Of a stretch of 64,000 nucleotides of DNA, positions 8,463 through 17,301 are shown in pieces. Both the position numbers and the translations under genes were made by a program. The notes beneath the pieces are model-generated. The model was not told where the DNA came from, searched no databases, and was given only the letters and a program-made list of their open reading frames with translations. Each line of letters opens with the position of its first letter. Positions within the stretch are counted from its first letter, which is position 1. This DNA comes from Agarivorans albus. GTDB lineage: Bacteria; Pseudomonadota; Gammaproteobacteria; Enterobacterales; Celerinatantimonadaceae. The DNA lies in the NCBI RefSeq assembly GCF_019670105.1, contig NZ_AP023032.1, forward strand, positions 3,979,501 to 4,043,500, read 5' to 3'.

Positions 8463-9161
8463 ATGACTACAGCTATTATTGGTGCAATGGAACAAGAAGT
8501 GGTAGCACTTCGCGAAATGATCGATAACTGTGATACCTATAGTTTTGCTGGTTGTGAATTCTACAGTGGTGAAATTAACCAGCACCCAGTAGTAGTAACC
8601 CGCTCTGGCATCGGCAAGGTAGCTGCCGCCATTGCCACTACCGTGTTACTGCAACGCTACCAACCCACTCAAGTGATCAATACTGGCTCTGCCGGTGGTT
8701 TTGACCCCGCTTTAAAAGTAGGCGACGTGGTTATCTCTAACGAATTACGCTATCACGATGTAGACCTTACAGCCTTTAGTTATGAAATGGGCCAACTGCC
8801 CGCTAACCCAGCCGCCTATAAAGCTGACGCTAAGCTTATCGAGATTGCCGCACAGGCTGCTAAGCAGCTTTCAGGTCATCAAATTGTCCGTGGTCAAATC
8901 TGTACCGGCGATATTTTTATGGCTGATCCTGAACGTGTTGCTAAAGCCCGTGCCGACTTCCCGAATATGACTGCGGTAGAAATGGAAGGCGCCGCTATTG
9001 CGCAAGTTTGTCATCTCGCCAAAGTACCATTTGTAGTGGTTAGAGCGCTGTCGGACATTGCTGGTAAAGAGTCTCCATCGTCATTTGATGAGTTCTTAGA
9101 AACAGCAGCCAAGCACTCTACTGCCTTGGTACTAGCCATGTTAGAGAAGCTAACTGACTAA
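8463..9161 (+). CDS. mtnN: 5'-methylthioadenosine/S-adenosylhomocysteine nucleosidase
   Basis: A 232-residue cytoplasmic hydrolase (Pfs) that removes adenine from methylthioadenosine, S-adenosylhomocysteine and 5'-deoxyadenosine. This recycles methionine and makes the precursor of the AI-2 signal. Catalytic residues are visible: E12 in GAMEQEV, E175 in VEMEG and D198 in LSDIAG; GSAGGF near residue 76 contacts the ribose site. The length equals that of E. coli MtnN. Its stop codon overlaps the start of the cobD-like gene by one base (TAATG), so the two are coupled. The order mtnN-cobD-btuF is as I recall it in Vibrio. Confidence 0.96.
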   Translation: MTTAIIGAMEQEVVALREMIDNCDTYSFAGCEFYSGEINQHPVVVTRSGIGKVAAAIATTVLLQRYQPTQVINTGSAGGFDPALKVGDVVISNELRYHDVDLTAFSYEMGQLPANPAAYKADAKLIEIAAQAAKQLSGHQIVRGQICTGDIFMADPERVAKARADFPNMTAVEMEGAAIAQVCHLAKVPFVVVRALSDIAGKESPSSFDEFLETAAKHSTALVLAMLEKLTD

Positions 9162-10108
9162 TGGACGAAAGCTCCTGGCTGTGGCTTAGCCTCAGCCTGC
9201 CCTTTTTGGGTATAGCCTTAGAACGTTTAATACCAGGCCGCGGATTTGGTCAGGTAATGCTGCTAGTTCGTTGGTTTGCCGAGCAACTATCAATAAAAGT
9301 AAATCGCAGCGGCAATGGTCCTCGCCAGCAGCGCATTGCTGGCGGTTTGGCTTTACTGGCGATTTTACTGCCACTAAGCCTAGGCTTAGCCTTGTTTAAC
9401 CAACTTAATCCCCTCACCGTGTTAGTAGACAGTTTACTGCTACTTTGCTTGCTTCAATGGCAAGCCCCAATGCACAGTTACCATCGTATTACTCACCTTC
9501 TCAACAAACATTTGCACAAACCCGCCCGCAATATTTTACGCCCTTGGGTATTACGCGATTGCGAAAGTTTGTCTGCGGTTGGCGTGGCTAAAGCGTCTGC
9601 TGAAATGCTATTGCTGAGGCTAGCGGCCAATTGGTTTGGGGTGATTTTTTGGTTTATGTTGGCAGGCATTGTACCGGCCTTAATCTACCGCATCGTTACC
9701 GAGTTACACTTTGCTTGGAACCCTAAACTCGTGCAATTTCGCCAGTTTGGTCATACAGCAAGTCGCTTCTATCAGCTGTTTAGCTACCTGCCCTTCCAAC
9801 TATTAGCATTGATTATCTGTTGTTATGGCAAACTCTCTCGTAACAAGGCCGCGCTTAGTGAAGGCTTCCGTTGGCCTTATATCGGCAGTGGTAAGCTGAT
9901 TAGCGTAAGCGCAAGTAGCTTACAAAGTGAGTTAGGTGGACCTCGCCATTACCAACAGCAAAAAGTTGAACAAGCTCGCTTTGGCCCAAGCCAGCAATAC
10001 CCAGAAGCGGCTGAGTTAGACAGACTTGCCTTAAAACTCAATATGAGTGCGCTACTGTATCTACTTATTCTTAGTCCGATCTACCTTGCGCGTGTTATCT
10101 ATCTTTAA
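9161..10108 (+). CDS. cobD: CobD/CbiB-like cobalamin biosynthesis membrane protein
   Basis: A 315-residue integral membrane protein of the CobD/CbiB family, which builds the aminopropanol side chain onto cobyric acid late in B12 synthesis. Hydrophobic segments lie near 8-25, 62-105, 160-185 and 295-315. The conserved CbiB-type segments include LRPWVLRDCESLSAVGVAKASAE (about 130-150) and RLAANWFGVIFWFML. It is translationally coupled to mtnN and overlaps the start of btuF. No other corrinoid synthesis genes are in the window, so it may serve salvage rather than full synthesis. It is shorter and more divergent than E. coli CobD, so the exact role is less sure than the family. Confidence 0.75.
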   Translation: MDESSWLWLSLSLPFLGIALERLIPGRGFGQVMLLVRWFAEQLSIKVNRSGNGPRQQRIAGGLALLAILLPLSLGLALFNQLNPLTVLVDSLLLLCLLQWQAPMHSYHRITHLLNKHLHKPARNILRPWVLRDCESLSAVGVAKASAEMLLLRLAANWFGVIFWFMLAGIVPALIYRIVTELHFAWNPKLVQFRQFGHTASRFYQLFSYLPFQLLALIICCYGKLSRNKAALSEGFRWPYIGSGKLISVSASSLQSELGGPRHYQQQKVEQARFGPSQQYPEAAELDRLALKLNMSALLYLLILSPIYLARVIYL

Positions 10109-10994
10109 GGCTACAAGAGCCAATACCGTTAAGATCATCGTCGTGTTGCTAGCGACCTTTTTCAGCACTGCGCTTTACGCTAAACCTCAACGCATTATCT
10201 CTTTAGCCCCACATTTAACCGAGCAAGTTTATGCCCTAGGTGCCGGTGATAAACTGATTGCCACAGTAGATTATGCCGATTATCCAGAAGCCGCTAAAGC
10301 GCTGCCACGCATTGGTAACTATCAATACATTAGCCTCGAAAGCATCATTTCTTTAAAGCCCGACTTAGTTTTGGTCTGGCAACAAGGAAATCAGCAAAGT
10401 TTGGCGCAAAAGCTACGCGCCTTAAATATTCAAGTATTTGTGTCCAAACCCAAACGGCTAGACAACCTACCTAAACAACTGGCAGAGCTGGGTAGTATTT
10501 TAGGTGAGCAAGAAACCGGACAACGCTTAAGCCAGTTTGCCGAGCAACAGCTAGCTCAATTGGCGCAGCAGTATCAGTCTAAAAGCAAAGTGAGTGTGTT
10601 TTATCAGATGTGGCACACGCCGCTGCGTAGCATATCTGCGAAAAGCTGGATTGATGATGGCATTCGCTTATGTGGCGGAGAAAATATTATGGCCGAAGCG
10701 GTGGCACCCTATCCATTGCTGTCAGAAGAGTGGGTACTAGAAGCTGATCCTCAAGCCATTATTATTGCCCAATGGGAATTTGAACACTCTTGGAAGCAAT
10801 GGCCACAGCTTCAAGCTGTGCAGCAGCAACACATTTACCATCTAGACCCAGATAAGGCCCATCGCTTAACACTTCGCACTCTAGAGAGCCTAAAGCAACT
10901 TTGTAGCATGCTGGAAAAAAGTCGAAAAAAAACCCACCCAGATAAACTGAGTGGGACGAGAGCATATACGAGTGAAGAAAAATCTTCGATATAA
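10092..10994 (+). CDS. btuF: Vitamin B12 ABC transporter periplasmic binding protein
   Basis: Periplasmic cobalamin-binding protein that delivers B12 to BtuCD. The signal peptide is VLLATFFSTALYA; the mature part starts KPQRIISLAPHLTEQVYALGAGD, then YADYPEAAK, the TroA/BtuF fold. WEFEHSWKQWPQL and QHIYHLDPDKAHR match the C-terminal lobe. The start is uncertain: the open frame begins at GTG 10047, but that gives a long non-signal prefix, so GTG 10092 was chosen; a GTG near 10141 is also possible. The last 20 codons extend past the usual family end and run through a minus-strand terminator hairpin (10925-10955). Confidence 0.85.
   Translation: MLSIFKATRANTVKIIVVLLATFFSTALYAKPQRIISLAPHLTEQVYALGAGDKLIATVDYADYPEAAKALPRIGNYQYISLESIISLKPDLVLVWQQGNQQSLAQKLRALNIQVFVSKPKRLDNLPKQLAELGSILGEQETGQRLSQFAEQQLAQLAQQYQSKSKVSVFYQMWHTPLRSISAKSWIDDGIRLCGGENIMAEAVAPYPLLSEEWVLEADPQAIIIAQWEFEHSWKQWPQLQAVQQQHIYHLDPDKAHRLTLRTLESLKQLCSMLEKSRKKTHPDKLSGTRAYTSEEKSSI
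10925..10955 (-). terminator. Intrinsic terminator on the minus strand, inside the end of btuF
   Basis: Read leftward, CCCACTCAG pairs with CTGGGTGGG (one mismatch, loop TTTAT) and is followed by eight consecutive T. This is a textbook rho-independent terminator for leftward transcription. On the plus strand the T run is an A run before the stem, so it cannot serve btuF. No minus-strand protein gene lies to the right. Confidence 0.7.
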
Positions 10995-11100
10995 GTAATG
11001 AAAGTGTTGTGCCAGTTTTAAGCAAGCTAAAGATCTTATAAAATTTTCGACAGACAAAACCACCCCTAAAGAGGTATTTGATATTTTATGTCGCTTTACC
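10925..11100 (-). ncRNA. Candidate small RNA, leftward, ending at the btuF terminator
   Basis: The region from 11100 to the terminator has no plausible protein gene but folds well on the minus strand. An arm CGACA (complement of 11088-11092) pairs with TGTCG near 11048, enclosing a stem of ATACCTC with GGGGTGGT (loop TTTA). Nearer the terminator, GAAGA/TCTTC makes a short stem. The 5' end and promoter are not identified; a CTGGCAC...TTTC stretch resembles a sigma-54 site imperfectly. The coordinates are an upper estimate. Confidence 0.3.
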
Positions 11101-11314
11101 TTTTTTAAATCCCAAACAAACCAACAAATATGCTTTAGTCATTCGATAAGCCTTCGCACAGCCAAAAGTTGCTTATTCAATCGCTTGCACTACTATTAAC
11201 CAGCTTGCGCCAATTTGGTCAGCAACTGCTCTGTAGCCTGTTTAGCTCACGGCTTGCGCCGCTGAATCTGGCATTATTACTAGCATCTGGCTACAATCGC
11301 GGTAATCACTGTGT
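10995..11314. other. Intergenic region between btuF and the M23 peptidase gene
   Basis: About 320 bases. It holds most of the candidate minus-strand RNA on its left and a -10-like TACAAT at 11292-11297 on its right, which would start the peptidase transcript near 11304. A 71-codon plus-strand frame (11169-11384) opens before that promoter and looks like chance. Confidence 0.4.
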
Positions 11315-12988
11315 TTGTATGTTGGAAGTAGATTGCAAAGCTTATTACCTAAACGTCATCGTCGGCTGTTGTTTGTTGCCATAATGCTGGTAATAGCCGC
11401 ACTGCTCATCCCGAGTGAAAAAAAGTCGGTGAGTGCTAGCCAGCGACAAACTATCGATCTTTCGGCCAAGGCCAACAACATCCAAGAAGTGCGACCAACA
11501 GACGCCGCCAGCACTAACGAGCCCAGTTTAGACAAGCTACAATCTACAGCCGCTCAGCTTGAGCAAGTAGAAGAGAAACAGCCAGCTAGCCAACCCGCAG
11601 TTGAACAAGTGGCGGAGCTTTCCCCAAACCAAGCGGTTGAGCAAACTGAAGAGCAACACATAACCGTAGATACTGTTGCTAAATCCCCTGCAGCAACTGA
11701 TGCAGTAAGCGAAATTACCCAAACTGCTGATGAATCAAATTCATTAGATCCGCAAACTAGCGCTACCGATAATGCCGTTAAGGTCAGCGATGCCGCCGAG
11801 TTAATTGCGCAACTGCAGCAAGGCAAAGAACTTAACCTTGGTGTTCGTTATCCCCTGCAACTGGAGATAGAACCGCAACAAGCCCTCGAAGAACCCGAGC
11901 ACTTCTACACCCTTAAACGCCAAACCGTTAAATCGGGTGACAGCATGGCGCTTATCTTCTCGCGGGTGGGTTTAAGTGCTCGCACTTTACACGACATCGA
12001 CCAACTCGGCGGGGAAGCGAGAAAGCTGCGTACGGTTCATCCTGGCGATACGCTGGATTTTTATCTCGATGACCAAGATCGATTAATGGAGCTACATTAT
12101 CCACAATCGAAACATCAAACACTGATTATTGAGCGAGATAAGCAAGATGGTTTCGCGGTAAAAGTAGATACCCAAGAGCTAGAAGTAAGAACTAACTTTG
12201 CCCAAGGCACCATCAATTCAAGCTTCTGGAATGCCGGTATTAGCGCTGAACTCAGTCAGGGCCAAATTATGGCGCTAGCGGCTATTTTTGGCTGGGATAT
12301 CGATTTTGCTTTAGACATTCGTAAAGATGATAGCTTTATGGTGCTGTTTGAAGAGCACTATATCGACGGTCAATTTGCAGGAAACGGCGATATTATTGCC
12401 GCCGAGTTTATTAACCAAGGTGATGTATTTAGAGCGGTTCGTCACGAAGATGGCAACTATTACACCCCAGAAGGCCGCCCAATGCGTAAAGCTTTTTTGC
12501 GCGCGCCAGTTAACTTCAAATACATTAGCTCTAACTTTAACCCGCGCCGTTTACACCCAGTAACCGGCAGAGTGCGCGCTCACAACGGCATTGATTATGC
12601 GGCTAAAGTGGGAACGCCAGTGCAAGCTGCCGGCGATGGCAGAGTCACTAAATCAGGTTACAGCAAATACAACGGCAACTATGTATTTATTCAGCACAGC
12701 AGCGCTTACGTCACCAAGTACTTACATTTGCATAAGCGCCACGTAAAAACTGGCCAACGGGTTAAACAGGGCAAGAAAATTGGCACCGTTGGTGCGACAG
12801 GGCGAGTAACCGGCCCACATTTACACTACGAATTTTTAGTGCACGGGGTACACAAAAACCCACGTACCGTGAAACTACCTACTTCAACACCTTTAAAAGG
12901 TAAGCAAAAAGACATTTTCTTGCCGATTGCTAAGGCCAGAATCAAGCAGCTAGACAATACCAAACGAGTATTGCTAGCCATGAATTAG
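11315..12988 (+). CDS. OapA-type LysM/M23 peptidoglycan endopeptidase
   Basis: A 557-residue envelope peptidase of the MepM/YebA type that cuts peptide cross-links so that the wall can grow. Domains: OapA N-terminal motif LPKRHRRLL (about 11-19), one membrane segment (about 19-34), an acidic proline/glutamine-rich linker (40-170), a LysM-like domain with VKSGDSMALIFSRVG (about 205-260), and an M23 domain with zinc ligands H423, D427 (HNGIDYAA) and H504 (HLHYEF). No ATG is available: TTG at 11315 or TTG at 11333, the latter 4 bases after GGAAG. anmK follows 8 bases later, so peptidoglycan cutting and recycling are probably co-transcribed. Confidence 0.88.
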   Translation: MYVGSRLQSLLPKRHRRLLFVAIMLVIAALLIPSEKKSVSASQRQTIDLSAKANNIQEVRPTDAASTNEPSLDKLQSTAAQLEQVEEKQPASQPAVEQVAELSPNQAVEQTEEQHITVDTVAKSPAATDAVSEITQTADESNSLDPQTSATDNAVKVSDAAELIAQLQQGKELNLGVRYPLQLEIEPQQALEEPEHFYTLKRQTVKSGDSMALIFSRVGLSARTLHDIDQLGGEARKLRTVHPGDTLDFYLDDQDRLMELHYPQSKHQTLIIERDKQDGFAVKVDTQELEVRTNFAQGTINSSFWNAGISAELSQGQIMALAAIFGWDIDFALDIRKDDSFMVLFEEHYIDGQFAGNGDIIAAEFINQGDVFRAVRHEDGNYYTPEGRPMRKAFLRAPVNFKYISSNFNPRRLHPVTGRVRAHNGIDYAAKVGTPVQAAGDGRVTKSGYSKYNGNYVFIQHSSAYVTKYLHLHKRHVKTGQRVKQGKKIGTVGATGRVTGPHLHYEFLVHGVHKNPRTVKLPTSTPLKGKQKDIFLPIAKARIKQLDNTKRVLLAMN

Positions 12989-12996
12989 GTAAATAA

Positions 12997-14103
12997 ATGA
13001 CAGACATTTATGTGGGCTTAATGTCGGGCACCAGCATGGATGGCGTAGACGCAGTGGTGGTTGATTTTAGCCAGCAAACACCTGCTCTGCTAGCCCATTG
13101 CCAACAGGCAATACCACAATCCTTACTTGAGCAACTACACGGTTTATGCAGCCCAGCAGCCAACGAACTAGCCACCATGGCAGAGGCTAGCGTGGCGGTT
13201 GCCCAGCTATTTGCAGCAACCGCAACTCAAGCTATTGCTCAGGCTAGACTCAAGGCTTGCGACATTGCTGCTATTGGCAGCCACGGGCAAACCATACGAC
13301 ATTTTCCCGAGTTAGCCTTTAGCCTGCAGATTGGTAGCCCAAGCCACATTGCAGTACAAACCAACATTGATGTGGTGGCAGATTTTCGAAACAAAGATAT
13401 GGCGCTAGGCGGCCAAGGAGCGCCGTTGGTACCGGCCTTCCATCAGGCAATGTTCAGCCATGCTAATGAAGCTCGTTTTATTGTTAACATAGGTGGTATT
13501 GCCAATGTTACCCGCTTAGTTCCAGGGAAAAGCTTATTGGGCTATGACACCGGACCAGGCAATACTTTGTTAGATCAACACTTTAAACGTCATCATCCTA
13601 ATGTCTTGGATTATGATGATAATGGTCAGTGGGGGAAAAGCGGCCGCTGCCAGCAAAACTTACTAGAACAAATGCTAGCAGATAAGTACTTTGCCTTAGC
13701 TGCCCCAAAAAGCACTGGTCGTGAGTATTTTCATTTAGTTTGGTTAGATAGCTTTCTCGCACAGCCAGAATTTGCCCAAATAACACCTGTAGATGTGCAA
13801 TGTACTTTGCACCACCTAAGCGCTCAGAGTATTGCTCAAGAGTTATTTGATGCTGATAAGGGCAAGGTGTATTTATGTGGCGGCGGTGACAAAAACGGCT
13901 TTTTATTAGAATTGCTAACTAGGGCATTACCTAAGTTAACACTCAGCCGCACCTCAGAATTAGGCATTCCAGAGCAAGCCTTAGAAGCGATGGCTTTTGC
14001 TTGGTTAGCACGCTGTTTTAAACAACAACAAACTGGCAACGCCAGCTCGGTAACCGGAGCAAGCCGCCCAGCCATTCTTGGGGCCCTGTACCCCGCAAAA
14101 TAA
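12997..14103 (+). CDS. anmK: Anhydro-N-acetylmuramic acid kinase
   Basis: A 368-residue cytoplasmic kinase that opens the 1,6-anhydro ring and phosphorylates anhydro-MurNAc in cell-wall recycling, giving MurNAc-6-P. The ATP-binding start is GLMSGTSMDGVDAVVVDF; other family signatures are GSHGQTIRH, NIGGIANVT, GYDTGPGN and LCGGGDKN. The length equals that of E. coli AnmK (369, as remembered). It directly follows the endopeptidase gene and ends at a bidirectional terminator. Confidence 0.96.
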   Translation: MTDIYVGLMSGTSMDGVDAVVVDFSQQTPALLAHCQQAIPQSLLEQLHGLCSPAANELATMAEASVAVAQLFAATATQAIAQARLKACDIAAIGSHGQTIRHFPELAFSLQIGSPSHIAVQTNIDVVADFRNKDMALGGQGAPLVPAFHQAMFSHANEARFIVNIGGIANVTRLVPGKSLLGYDTGPGNTLLDQHFKRHHPNVLDYDDNGQWGKSGRCQQNLLEQMLADKYFALAAPKSTGREYFHLVWLDSFLAQPEFAQITPVDVQCTLHHLSAQSIAQELFDADKGKVYLCGGGDKNGFLLELLTRALPKLTLSRTSELGIPEQALEAMAFAWLARCFKQQQTGNASSVTGASRPAILGALYPAK

Positions 14104-14104
14104 A

Positions 14105-14127
14105 AAGGAGGGATAACATCCCTCCTT
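14105..14127. terminator. Bidirectional terminator between anmK and the RND pump genes
   Basis: Perfect 10-base-pair stem AAGGAGGGAT/ATCCCTCCTT with a 3-base loop, directly after the anmK stop. On the minus strand it continues into TTTTTATTTT, so it is strongest for the leftward pump operon. Confidence 0.8.
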
Positions 14128-14172
14128 GATTCTTTGACAAGCTAGACTAACAGTCTGCAACTGCCTTGAGTT

Positions 14173-17100
14173 TTAAGCCCCCAACAGCTCCTGTTCTTTC
14201 GCTTCTTCTATCGCAGCTTGTTTATCTTTGCGGCTAAATTTAGCACCAAGCATTAACAAACACGGCGTAAGAATAAGGGTTAACAGTGTGGCGAAACTTA
14301 AGCCACCAGCAACCGCTGTAGCCAGTTGTGACCACCACTGAGAAGAAGGCGCACCTACTTCAAAGCTGCGCTCAAACACATCAATGTTCAGCTCCAACAC
14401 CATGGGCATTAAGCCTAAGATGGTGGTAATAGTGGTTAACATTACTGGGCGTAAACGCTGTGCACCAGTGCGCATAATAGCTTCTTGGGCGGCAATGCCT
14501 TGGCGACGCAGAACGTTGTAGGTATCAATCAACACAATGTTATTGTTCACCACGATCCCCGCTAAGGTAATTACCCCCAAACCACTCATAATAATGCCAA
14601 ATGCTTGCCCAGCGATTAACAAGCCAAGCAATACACCAATGGTTGAGAACAATACTGCCGAGAGTATTAACAAGGCTTGGTAAAAGCTATTGAACTGAGT
14701 GATAAGAATCAAACCCATTACAAATAGCGCCACCATAAAGGCTCTGCCTAAAAAGGCCATACTCTCTTGTTGGTCTTCATTTTGGCCACGCAATTTAATA
14801 TCAACCAAGGGATCAAGCTCAAGCTGCTTAAGTTGCTCCTGGATCTTAGGTAACTCGATACTTAAGTTTTGCCCAGCTGCTACGTCGGCACTTACCGTTA
14901 GTACTTGGCGACCATCCACCTTGTTGATCACGTCTTGTTTTGGTTTAGCTTCTAAGCTTACAAAGTTAGTAATGGGTACTAAGCCATAAGCCGTTTTCAC
15001 CCGTAACTCACTCAAGCGGCTAATACTGCGATTCTCTTCTGGAAAACGCACTCGGATCTCTAGCTCATCGTCTACATCATCAGGGCGATAATCACCAATG
15101 TTTAGGCCATTAGTCACAAACTGTACGGTATTACCTAATAACGTAACATCGGCGCCAAAACGAGCGGCTTTGGCACGATCAACCTTAAGCTGCCACTCAA
15201 TCCCAGGTTTGGTGGTAGAGTCCTCGGCATTAACAAAATGCGGGTTGTCATTCACCAACTCTCGAATTTTCTTGGCCATGGGTTCTAAGCGTTCCGGAAA
15301 ACGCGAGCTCAGCTCAAGCTGCAAGTCTTTGCCCGCCGGCGGTCCCGCTTTGTCTTTACGAAACTCAATTTCTAAGCCGGCAATAGGTGCTAAACGTGAA
15401 CGCATGTCTTCAATGATTTCGTTAGCTGGTCGACGTTCATTCCAATCTTTAAGATTAACTCGAATATCCCCCAGCTGATCGCCACCTACTTTGGTGTACA
15501 AAGTATCGTAATCTTCTAAATCGATGATGCGGCGCTCAACCTCAAGCATTACTTGTAGCTTTTCATCGGTAGAGTAATCCCCGTGCGAACGAACGATAAT
15601 GTTGTAACCCACAGGCTCTACTTCAGGAAAAAACTCCACCCCTTTACCGGCACTGGAATAAGCCATTATTACTGCAATCGCAATAACAATGCCCAAACCC
15701 AGCACGCGCAGCGGTGCATTTACCGCTTTGTGCAACACCCGTAAGTAAACACCGGTAACCCCCTCAAGGCCTTGCCACTCTCCTTTATCCGCTTTAATTA
15801 GTGCCTGTTGCTGCTTGGCAGTTAATTTACGTGGGCGACCAAAAATATTGCCCAAAGAAGGTACAAAGATTAACGCCATCACCAAGGAAGCACTTAAGGT
15901 CGCAATTAAGGTTAAGGGTAAGTAACCCATAAATTGCCCCACCATGCCTGGCCACGCCAATAAGGGAGCAAACGCCGCTAAGGTAGTTGCGGTTGATGCA
16001 ATAATTGGCCACGACATGCGCTGTGAGGCCAGCGAGTATGCTTGATGGCGAGGAACGCCTTCACTCATTTGCCTATCGGCAAACTCGGTAACCACAATGG
16101 CTCCGTCCACCAGCATTCCCACCGCCATAATAAGCGAAAACAACACCACCATGTTGATAGTAAGTCCGCCTAAAGACAGCATTAAAATACCTGCCAAAAA
16201 CGAGCCGGGAATAGCTATTCCCACCAACAGAGATGAACGCACGCCCATTACCGCAATAATCACTACCACAACCAACAAGACTGCAGACAAGATGTTATTT
16301 TGCAGCTCTGACAGCATGGTGCGAATGTCTTTAGATTTGTCACCGGCGTAATCAATAATCACCGAATCTGGCCAAAACGCTTGTTCTTGAGCAATTAGCG
16401 CTTTTACCTGTTCAATGGTTTCAATCAGGTTTTCGCCGGGGCGTTTGCTCACTTCTAAAGAGATGGTTGGCTTACCATTAACCCGCGCGTAAGTACTGGC
16501 ATCTTTAAAGGTACGTCTGGCTGAGGCCACATCACCAAAGGTAACAATGCGGTCACCATCTACCTTAATTGGCAGCTCAATAACATCTTTAACGTTCTCA
16601 AATACCGCAGGTACTTTTACTGCAAAACGGCCATTGCCAGTATCTAGTGTACCCGCTGTTACCAAACGGTTATTGCGGCTTACCAAGTTGTAGATATCGG
16701 CTTGGTCTAAGCCGTAAGACTCCATCAAAAGCGGGTTTACGGTAATCTCCAAAAAGTCTTCACGGTCTCCACCAATGTTAACTTCTAATACCTGCTTCAT
16801 GGTTTCCATTTGGTCTTGGAGGTCTCGAGCAATCGTTAGTAAGGCACGTTGTGGCAAGTCACCCGACAACAACACCGTAATAGCAGGCTGTTCTGTGGCT
16901 AAGGTTACTTGATGCACCTCTGGCTCATCGCCACCGGCAGGCAGCTTAGGTTTGGCTTGATCCACCTTAGCCCGCACATCCGACAGGGCTTGGTCGATAT
17001 CAACCCCAACAATAAACTCCAGCACCACCGAACCATGACCTTCACTGGCTGTGGCGGTCATTTCTTTAATGCCTTCTAAACCTTGTAATTCCTGCTCCAT

Positions 17101-17301
17101 AGGGCGCAGTAACAAGCGCTCAGCATCTTGAGGCGAAATCCCATCGTGTGGGATCGATACGTAAATAACCGGGATCTCTACATCGGGATCCGATTCTTTA
17201 GGAATGTTGTTGTAGGTAATAATGCCGGCAACAAACAAGAACAGTAAAATAGACAGTACGGTTCGAGTTCGCGATAAAACGGCTTCAATAAAAGCGTGCA
17301 T
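14173..17301 (-). CDS. RND efflux pump inner-membrane permease (AcrB/HAE1 superfamily)
   Basis: A 1042-residue proton-driven exporter with the usual layout: TM1 (about 15-30), a periplasmic porter domain, TM2-6 (about 335-480), a second periplasmic domain and TM8-12 (about 865-1020). In TM4 the sequence is GMLVDGAIVVTEFADRQ: the first proton-relay aspartate is kept and the second is glycine, as in divergent members rather than AcrB. The start overlaps the end of the adaptor gene by one base (TAATG). No outer-membrane channel gene is nearby, so a TolC encoded elsewhere is presumably used. Substrates are not predictable. Confidence 0.9.
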   Translation of the reverse strand: MHAFIEAVLSRTRTVLSILLFLFVAGIITYNNIPKESDPDVEIPVIYVSIPHDGISPQDAERLLLRPMEQELQGLEGIKEMTATASEGHGSVVLEFIVGVDIDQALSDVRAKVDQAKPKLPAGGDEPEVHQVTLATEQPAITVLLSGDLPQRALLTIARDLQDQMETMKQVLEVNIGGDREDFLEITVNPLLMESYGLDQADIYNLVSRNNRLVTAGTLDTGNGRFAVKVPAVFENVKDVIELPIKVDGDRIVTFGDVASARRTFKDASTYARVNGKPTISLEVSKRPGENLIETIEQVKALIAQEQAFWPDSVIIDYAGDKSKDIRTMLSELQNNILSAVLLVVVVIIAVMGVRSSLLVGIAIPGSFLAGILMLSLGGLTINMVVLFSLIMAVGMLVDGAIVVTEFADRQMSEGVPRHQAYSLASQRMSWPIIASTATTLAAFAPLLAWPGMVGQFMGYLPLTLIATLSASLVMALIFVPSLGNIFGRPRKLTAKQQQALIKADKGEWQGLEGVTGVYLRVLHKAVNAPLRVLGLGIVIAIAVIMAYSSAGKGVEFFPEVEPVGYNIIVRSHGDYSTDEKLQVMLEVERRIIDLEDYDTLYTKVGGDQLGDIRVNLKDWNERRPANEIIEDMRSRLAPIAGLEIEFRKDKAGPPAGKDLQLELSSRFPERLEPMAKKIRELVNDNPHFVNAEDSTTKPGIEWQLKVDRAKAARFGADVTLLGNTVQFVTNGLNIGDYRPDDVDDELEIRVRFPEENRSISRLSELRVKTAYGLVPITNFVSLEAKPKQDVINKVDGRQVLTVSADVAAGQNLSIELPKIQEQLKQLELDPLVDIKLRGQNEDQQESMAFLGRAFMVALFVMGLILITQFNSFYQALLILSAVLFSTIGVLLGLLIAGQAFGIIMSGLGVITLAGIVVNNNIVLIDTYNVLRRQGIAAQEAIMRTGAQRLRPVMLTTITTILGLMPMVLELNIDVFERSFEVGAPSSQWWSQLATAVAGGLSFATLLTLILTPCLLMLGAKFSRKDKQAAIEEAKEQELLGA

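Noticed and set aside
10762-11025. 87-codon minus-strand frame over the end of btuF
   Set aside because: It runs straight through the minus-strand terminator and is antisense to btuF; a small RNA explains the terminator better.
10925-11100. Identification of the candidate RNA as a Qrr RNA
   Set aside because: The sequence lacks the Qrr core as I remember it, and the -12 part of the sigma-54-like match is wrong.
11169-11384. 71-codon plus-strand frame before the M23 peptidase gene
   Set aside because: It begins with TTG and no ribosome site, opens before the predicted peptidase promoter, overlaps the true gene and has no recognisable features.
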